Both the position numbers and the translations under genes were made by a program. A DNA stretch of 22,782 bases from a virus, in IMG/VR virus record IMGVR_UViG_3300018057_000043, positions 1 through 22,782 of that record. The stretch is one strand, 5' to 3'. How positions within the stretch are numbered: position 1 is the stretch's first letter; the number at the start of each line of letters is the position of its first letter. This document shows positions 18,603 through 22,782 of the stretch, one piece after another. The notes under the pieces are model-generated. The model saw nothing but the letters and a program-made list of their open reading frames with translations. It was not told the DNA's origin and did not search any database.

Positions 18603-20372
18603 TTGGGCATCCGCACACAACTAAGAAGCTTTTGGCGCAATGCTTCCTTTCGCGCCGACGTCGGGCTGGGCATCGTGGGCTCGCCTTCGCCCGATTCGGA
18701 TTACTGGTACCACGGCCTCGGCTATCGCAGCGAAGCCGGTCCGATGGTCTCGCCGGCAACGGCGACCCGGCTGGCCGCAGTTTTTTCCTGCACGCGAGTG
18801 TGTGGGGAAACGCTCGGTTCCCTGCCCTTCGGCATCTACCGGGAACGGAAATCCGGCGGCCGCGACCTGGCCTCGGCTCACCCGGCCTACGAACTTTTTC
18901 TGCAGCCGAATCCGTGGCAGACGGCGATGGAATTTTTCGAGATGATGCAGGTCCATCTCGAACTCCGCGGCAACGCATATTCGATCAAGGTTCCAGGCAA
19001 CGGCCGCGCCATCGATCAGCTGATCCCGTTGCATCCCGACCGCGTCCGAGTTTACTTGCTGCCGAACAATCGCCTGCGCTACGAAGTGACCGCCTATTCC
19101 ACCGGACAAATCGACCGCTACACCCAGGACGAGATCCTGCACGTGCGTGGCATGAGCTATGACGGCATCATGGGGATCTCGACCGTGAGCGCCATGGCCG
19201 AGGTGATCGGCGTGGGCCTGGCGCAACAGCAGCACCGCGCGCGCTACTTCCACAACAGCGCCATTCCTTCGCTCTCGGTTGAGACGGTGAAGATGACCGA
19301 CGAGGCGCGCGAGACGATGGTGAACTCCATCTCGGAGAAATTTTCCGGCGAAGGCGCCTTTCGGGTGATTGCCCCGCCGCCCGGGGCGAAGGTCACAGCG
19401 CTTGGACTCACGAACAAGGATTCCCAGCTGATTGAAGCCTCGCAGGCAACCCGCACCGAGGTCTGCGGCGCCTGGCGCGTGCCCCCGCACAAGATCGGCG
19501 ACTTGAGCAAAGGGACTTTTTCCAACATCGAGCAACAGAACATCGAGTTTGCCACCGACTGCATCCGCCCGCGTGTGATTCGCATGGAGCGCCGCGTCGA
19601 TCGCGACGTCATCGATTCGCTGCGCGCCTATGAATCGGCGATGGGCGACTTCTACCTGGTCTTCAACATGGATGCGTTGTTCCGCGGCGACATGAAGAGC
19701 CGCTACGAGGCTTACAGCCAGTCGCTCAGCTGGCAGACGCGCGACGAGATCCGCTCGACCGAAGGCAAGAACCCGATCGGGGGCGCTGCCTCCGAGCTGC
19801 TGGTGCCGGTGAATCTCGAAACCGTCAGCCAGGCGGAAACCCGCTCGTTCAGCAAGCACGGCGTGGACTCGGCGGAGGAAGAAAGCGATCAAGGCCAGAG
19901 CGAACAGGAGCTGGGCGGCGAGCCAGAGACTCCGCAGGATGGAACCGACGAGACTAGCGAAGCTCATGCCCGGCTGCAGTATTCCCGTCTGCGGGCCATG
20001 GCTCTGAGCGCGGCCAGCCGCATGGCCAGGCGCGAGGCGCGTTCCTTGCTCCGGATCAATGCTTCCGAGCAGTTCGCGGCAGACTTGAGCAAACTCTACG
20101 AGGACCTGGCGCCGGTGATCTCCGAAGCGATGGTTCTGCCGCTCGCCAGCGCGCAGCGTTACCTCGAGGATCATCGCAGCCTGCTCCTCGAGGCTCACGG
20201 GCGTCCGCTGAGTTTCGCGCGCGAACCGATCATTGCGCTGATTGAGGACTCGGCACCCGCGGTGCTCGCCGCCCTGGCGCTTGGTGCCCGAGGGCGGAGC
20301 AGATTCTCGCGGTCCGCGGTACCAAATTCCCAGACATCGCACCTGCCAGCAGCTTGGAGCGGGCTCGCTTAG
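18603..20372 (+). CDS. HK97-type portal protein with extended C-terminus, 589 aa
   Basis: The TTG start at 18603 follows the previous stop closely and gives the expected basic N-terminus (GIRTQLRSFWRNA). Family signatures appear in order: AVFSCTRVCGETLGSLPFGI near 60-80, the LELRGNAYS and DQLIPLHPDRV block near 115-145, DEILHVRGMSYDGIMGIST near 175, and RVPPHKIG with NIEQQNIEF near 295-320. Residues after about 420 are an acidic Ser/Glu linker and a 110-aa helical domain not found in the shortest members. The portal forms the ring through which the terminase pumps DNA and the tail attaches. Confidence 0.93.
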   Translation: MGIRTQLRSFWRNASFRADVGLGIVGSPSPDSDYWYHGLGYRSEAGPMVSPATATRLAAVFSCTRVCGETLGSLPFGIYRERKSGGRDLASAHPAYELFLQPNPWQTAMEFFEMMQVHLELRGNAYSIKVPGNGRAIDQLIPLHPDRVRVYLLPNNRLRYEVTAYSTGQIDRYTQDEILHVRGMSYDGIMGISTVSAMAEVIGVGLAQQQHRARYFHNSAIPSLSVETVKMTDEARETMVNSISEKFSGEGAFRVIAPPPGAKVTALGLTNKDSQLIEASQATRTEVCGAWRVPPHKIGDLSKGTFSNIEQQNIEFATDCIRPRVIRMERRVDRDVIDSLRAYESAMGDFYLVFNMDALFRGDMKSRYEAYSQSLSWQTRDEIRSTEGKNPIGGAASELLVPVNLETVSQAETRSFSKHGVDSAEEESDQGQSEQELGGEPETPQDGTDETSEAHARLQYSRLRAMALSAASRMARREARSLLRINASEQFAADLSKLYEDLAPVISEAMVLPLASAQRYLEDHRSLLLEAHGRPLSFAREPIIALIEDSAPAVLAALALGARGRSRFSRSAVPNSQTSHLPAAWSGLA

Positions 20373-20403
20373 CAAATCCCATCATCGGGAGGACAAAGAA
20401 CCA

Positions 20404-20865
20404 ATGAAGGGCTCACCGCAAGTCATCGAGACACTGCAATCCGCCGCAGCCGCCGAGGCGCACCTGAACCTGCAATACCGGCTCGATCGGCGGTCACTCA
20501 AGTTCATGGGCATCAAACAGGTCTCCAAGAAAACCGCCGAGTTCGGCGACGACACGCACGAGTTCTTGAAGTACGTCACCAAGCGAATCCTCTTCCTGGA
20601 GGGCGATCCTAGCTATGCCATTGCCAAGGTCGTCGAGCAGTCCACGTTGACTGCGCTGCTGAAAGCGGAACTCGCGCTGGAGATGGCGATTGTGAAGCCC
20701 TACGAGGACGCGGTCCAGGTGGCCATGAAAGCGCTCGACGATACCACCCGGAACCTGTTCGAGCATTTGCTGAAGTGGCACGAGAAGCATGTGGACTGGA
20801 TCGAACGCCAACTGCGCCTGATCGAAGGCATGGGCGAAGCCACCTACATCTCGGCCAAATTGTAG
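20404..20865 (+). CDS. Bacterioferritin-like protein with altered ferroxidase ligands, 153 aa
   Basis: The sequence follows bacterioferritin from end to end: MKGSPQVIETLQSA, Tyr25, KRILFLEGDP, LALEMAI, HEKHVDWIERQLRLIEGMG, and length 153 against about 158 for E. coli Bfr. From memory of E. coli Bfr, the diiron ligands Glu18, Glu94 and His130 are kept (here 18, 93, 129), but Glu51 is Thr51, His54 is Phe54 and Glu127 is His126. The haem Met52 is His52. A nearby DDTHE could supply a shifted site. GGGAGG precedes ATG 20404. In cells this family stores iron as 24-mers. In this head gene cluster it may be a structural or iron-carrying capsid part, which is inference. Confidence 0.82.
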   Translation: MKGSPQVIETLQSAAAAEAHLNLQYRLDRRSLKFMGIKQVSKKTAEFGDDTHEFLKYVTKRILFLEGDPSYAIAKVVEQSTLTALLKAELALEMAIVKPYEDAVQVAMKALDDTTRNLFEHLLKWHEKHVDWIERQLRLIEGMGEATYISAKL

Positions 20866-20881
20866 AAAGGAATCCCTTTTT

Positions 20882-22516
20882 ATGGCGCTCAAGTTCGAAG
20901 GACAAGCCAAGCAACCCGCTCTCAAGTACGGCCACATTCTCTCTGCCTTTCACCGCCGGGTGTGGGCCATCCTGCCGGAGAAGTTTGCCGTCATCCAGTC
21001 CTTTCTGCAGCTCAAGGCTGCCGGCGGCACAGTTTCGGCCGAGCAACTGGCGCTGGTGAAGCGACCGATGCGGCGTCCCTACCTGTTGGAACTCGACGGA
21101 TCGGCTCAGCCATTGCTGGCGGGGGCGATTCCGCACGAAGCCAAAGATGACTCGCCAGAATGGGATGGCGCTGCGGCGAAGGACCGGTTGGCCAAGTGGG
21201 CATCCTCCGATGGTTCGGGCGACAAAGACAAAATCGACTGGGCGAAATATCGCAGGGGCTTTGCCTGGTACGACTCCGACAATGCCGAAAACTTCGGCTC
21301 CTACAAGTTTCCCCACCACGACATCAAAAACGACAAGCTGACGCTGGTCTGGGGCGGAGTCAAGGCGGCGATGGGTTCGCTGCTCGGCGCGCGCGGCGGA
21401 TCGTCGATTCCCGCGGGCGATCGCAAGGGCGTCTACGACCATCTGGCCGCCCACTACAAAGAGTTCGACAAGGAACCACCGGAGTATCACAGCGAAGCCG
21501 ATGTCACGATCGAAGCCAGTGAAGCCAATGGAGGGAAGGTTGTCGCAGCCGGCGATGCGCGCACCAAGGACGGTTCCACCATTGCGGTGCTTCCCCTGAC
21601 CGGAACCATTTCGCACCGCATGGGCATGCTGAGTGAAGCCTCGGGAGGAATTTCGACCGAGCGCTTCACTCAATGGCTGCGCGCGGCCGCGGCGGACCCG
21701 AGTGTGAAGGCCATCGTGATCGATGCCGACTCGCCGGGTGGCACGGTGGACGGCGTTCCCGAACTGGCCGACGAGATTGCCCGCACCAACAAGAGTAAGC
21801 CCGTCGTCGGCGTAGCCAATTCCATGGCCGCTTCCGCGGCCTATTGGCTGCTCTCCCAATGCGGCGAGTTGGTGGTTACGCCGTCGGGCGAAGTGGGATC
21901 GGTCGGAGTGTTTGCCTCGCACGAAGACATTTCGAAGATGTACGACCAGATCGGAGTGAAAGTCAACCTGATCGCGGCCGGTAAGTTCAAGACCGAGGGC
22001 AATCCCTACGAGCCACTCTCCGACGATGCTCGCCAGGCGCTGCAGGGCCAGGTGAACGACTTCTACGACCTGTTCACCAAAGCCGTCGCCCGCGGCCGCA
22101 ACACGGACCAGAAAACTGTGAAGGCAGGATTCGGCGAAGGCCGCATGCTCCTGGCAGCGCAAGCGGTCAAGGAAAACATGGCGGACCGCGTGGCCACGCT
22201 CGATCAGACACTAGCGAAGCTGGGAGCCAAGAATTCCTCGGCGAAAGCCATGGCCTTCGCTGCCGCGGACGACGAGATGGACGAGAAGCACTCTCCGCTG
22301 CCGGATCAGAACGATCCCGACAATGATGACGACGACGACGGCTGCGCATGCCCGTGCGAAGGCTGCCGCGCCGACAACTGCGAAGAGTGCTCCAACGAAG
22401 TCTGCGCCGATCCGAATTGTGCGCATGAGCCCCGAGCGGAGGAGATGCCGGACGTCGCGGCGCTGGATTGGAAAGCCAAGCTGGCCGCACGCCGTCGCGC
22501 GTTGAGTCTGCTCTGA
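20882..22516 (+). CDS. Phage capsid maturation protease, S49/SppA type, with inserted domain and Cys-rich tail
   Basis: The 544-aa protein has three parts. Residues 1-60 are the usual N-terminus of phage S49 proteases (HILSAFHRRVWAILPEKFAV). About 85-205 is an inserted domain (FAWYDSDNAENFGSYKFPHH ... GVYDHLAAHYKEF) resembling a module of other prohead proteins. About 230-450 is the SppA-like protease: IDADSPGGTVDGV, the nucleophile candidate Ser318 in MAASAAYW, and Lys368 or Lys370 in GKFKTEGNPYE as base. The C-terminal tail has an Asp run and eight Cys (CACPCEGC...CEEC...C...C). It should cut scaffold and coat proteins during head maturation. It is placed before the capsid gene, as usual. 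Confidence 0.88.
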   Translation: MALKFEGQAKQPALKYGHILSAFHRRVWAILPEKFAVIQSFLQLKAAGGTVSAEQLALVKRPMRRPYLLELDGSAQPLLAGAIPHEAKDDSPEWDGAAAKDRLAKWASSDGSGDKDKIDWAKYRRGFAWYDSDNAENFGSYKFPHHDIKNDKLTLVWGGVKAAMGSLLGARGGSSIPAGDRKGVYDHLAAHYKEFDKEPPEYHSEADVTIEASEANGGKVVAAGDARTKDGSTIAVLPLTGTISHRMGMLSEASGGISTERFTQWLRAAAADPSVKAIVIDADSPGGTVDGVPELADEIARTNKSKPVVGVANSMAASAAYWLLSQCGELVVTPSGEVGSVGVFASHEDISKMYDQIGVKVNLIAAGKFKTEGNPYEPLSDDARQALQGQVNDFYDLFTKAVARGRNTDQKTVKAGFGEGRMLLAAQAVKENMADRVATLDQTLAKLGAKNSSAKAMAFAAADDEMDEKHSPLPDQNDPDNDDDDDGCACPCEGCRADNCEECSNEVCADPNCAHEPRAEEMPDVAALDWKAKLAARRRALSLL

Positions 22517-22541
22517 CAAAGAGAAAGCAAACCAAAAGTTT

Positions 22542-22566
22542 TTGGCGAAGCGTTGCCCTTCGCCAA
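22542..22566 (+). repeat. Hairpin between protease and capsid genes
   Basis: Arms 22542-22550 (TTGGCGAAG) and 22558-22566 (CTTCGCCAA) pair perfectly with a 7-base loop. The 199-base gap 22517-22715 has no other clear feature. It may raise capsid mRNA stability or separate expression levels; no T-run follows. Confidence 0.6.
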
Positions 22567-22715
22567 TGAAACCAAGTCCGGCCGACGCTGGCTTTTTCAT
22601 GCCCTGAACGCCGCAATCCTTCGATTGCCGGATGGGGAAAAGCAACCGGCTGCCACCGCCGCCTTGGTGGACTGCACACACAGCAATCACTTCAGAAACG
22701 AAGGAGACACACATC

Positions 22716-22782
22716 ATGAGTACCCTCAGCATTGATGCCCTTCGCCAGCGGAAGATCGAGATCGAATCTCAGATCAAGCCTC
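22716..22782 (+). CDS. Probable major capsid protein, first 22 codons
   Basis: AAGGAGA at 22701-22707 lies 8 bases before ATG 22716. The visible part MSTLSIDALRQRKIEIESQI is a charged helix, as at the N-terminus (delta domain) of HK97-type capsid proteins. The call rests mainly on order: terminase, portal, protease, then capsid. The gene runs off the window. Confidence 0.6.
   Translation, partial: MSTLSIDALRQRKIEIESQIKP

Noticed and set aside
18621-20375. 584-codon - strand frame
   Set aside because: Full shadow of the portal gene; long only because GC-rich codons on one strand leave few stops on the other.
20609-22162. 517-codon - strand frame
   Set aside because: Opposite the bacterioferritin-like and protease genes; Arg/Gly/His-rich with no motif.
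22553-22735. 60-codon frame in the protease-capsid gap
   Set aside because: No ribosome site, contains part of a hairpin, and runs into the well-supported capsid start in another frame.

Overview
The window is a piece of a tailed double-stranded DNA phage genome, or a prophage, with an HK97-type head. It is GC-rich (roughly 60% by eye), densely packed, and most neighbouring genes overlap by 1-4 bases (ATGA, TGATG, GTGA). No rRNA, tRNA, integrase, tail, lysis or clearly bacterial housekeeping gene is visible. The host therefore cannot be named; the many Shine-Dalgarno sites only show that it is bacterial.

Layout: (1) 0.15-6.77 kb, + strand: an early or accessory module. It starts with a 454-aa protein with zinc ribbons and a winged-helix-like part (possible replication protein). 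A SANT/Myb plus HNH endonuclease follows, then a long chain of small proteins, many with CxxC zinc-finger pairs and several with one membrane helix. Three copies of a 33-bp repeat sit at gene starts between 4.1 and 4.7 kb. (2) 6.3-10.88 kb, - strand: an operon running leftward from a promoter near 10.93 kb. It encodes a short coiled-coil protein, small proteins, a 49-aa membrane protein coupled to a 416-aa P-loop NTPase, further small proteins and an HNH protein, and it converges on module 1 near 6.5 kb. (3) 10.88-11.01 kb: a divergent control region with two related palindromic sites, one lying in the spacer of the leftward promoter. (4) 11.0-14.86 kb, + strand: small genes, including a LuxR-type HTH protein, a tiny lipoprotein candidate and a run of 20-44-codon reading frames. 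(5) 14.87-22.78 kb, + strand: the packaging and head module. Order: HNH endonuclease, small protein, P27-type small terminase, large terminase ATPase half, an unrelated 118-aa gene, large terminase nuclease half, two-helix membrane protein, portal, bacterioferritin-like protein, S49-type capsid protease, and the first codons of the probable major capsid protein.

How they work together: HNH + TerS + TerL + portal form the packaging motor. The S49 protease should mature the shell made by the capsid gene that starts at the right edge. The most unusual points are the large terminase divided into two genes exactly at the ATPase/nuclease linker with another gene between them; the bacterioferritin-like gene with altered ferroxidase ligands between portal and protease; the repeat at small-gene starts, which carries a 15-16-codon reading frame; and the cysteine-rich acidic tail of the protease.
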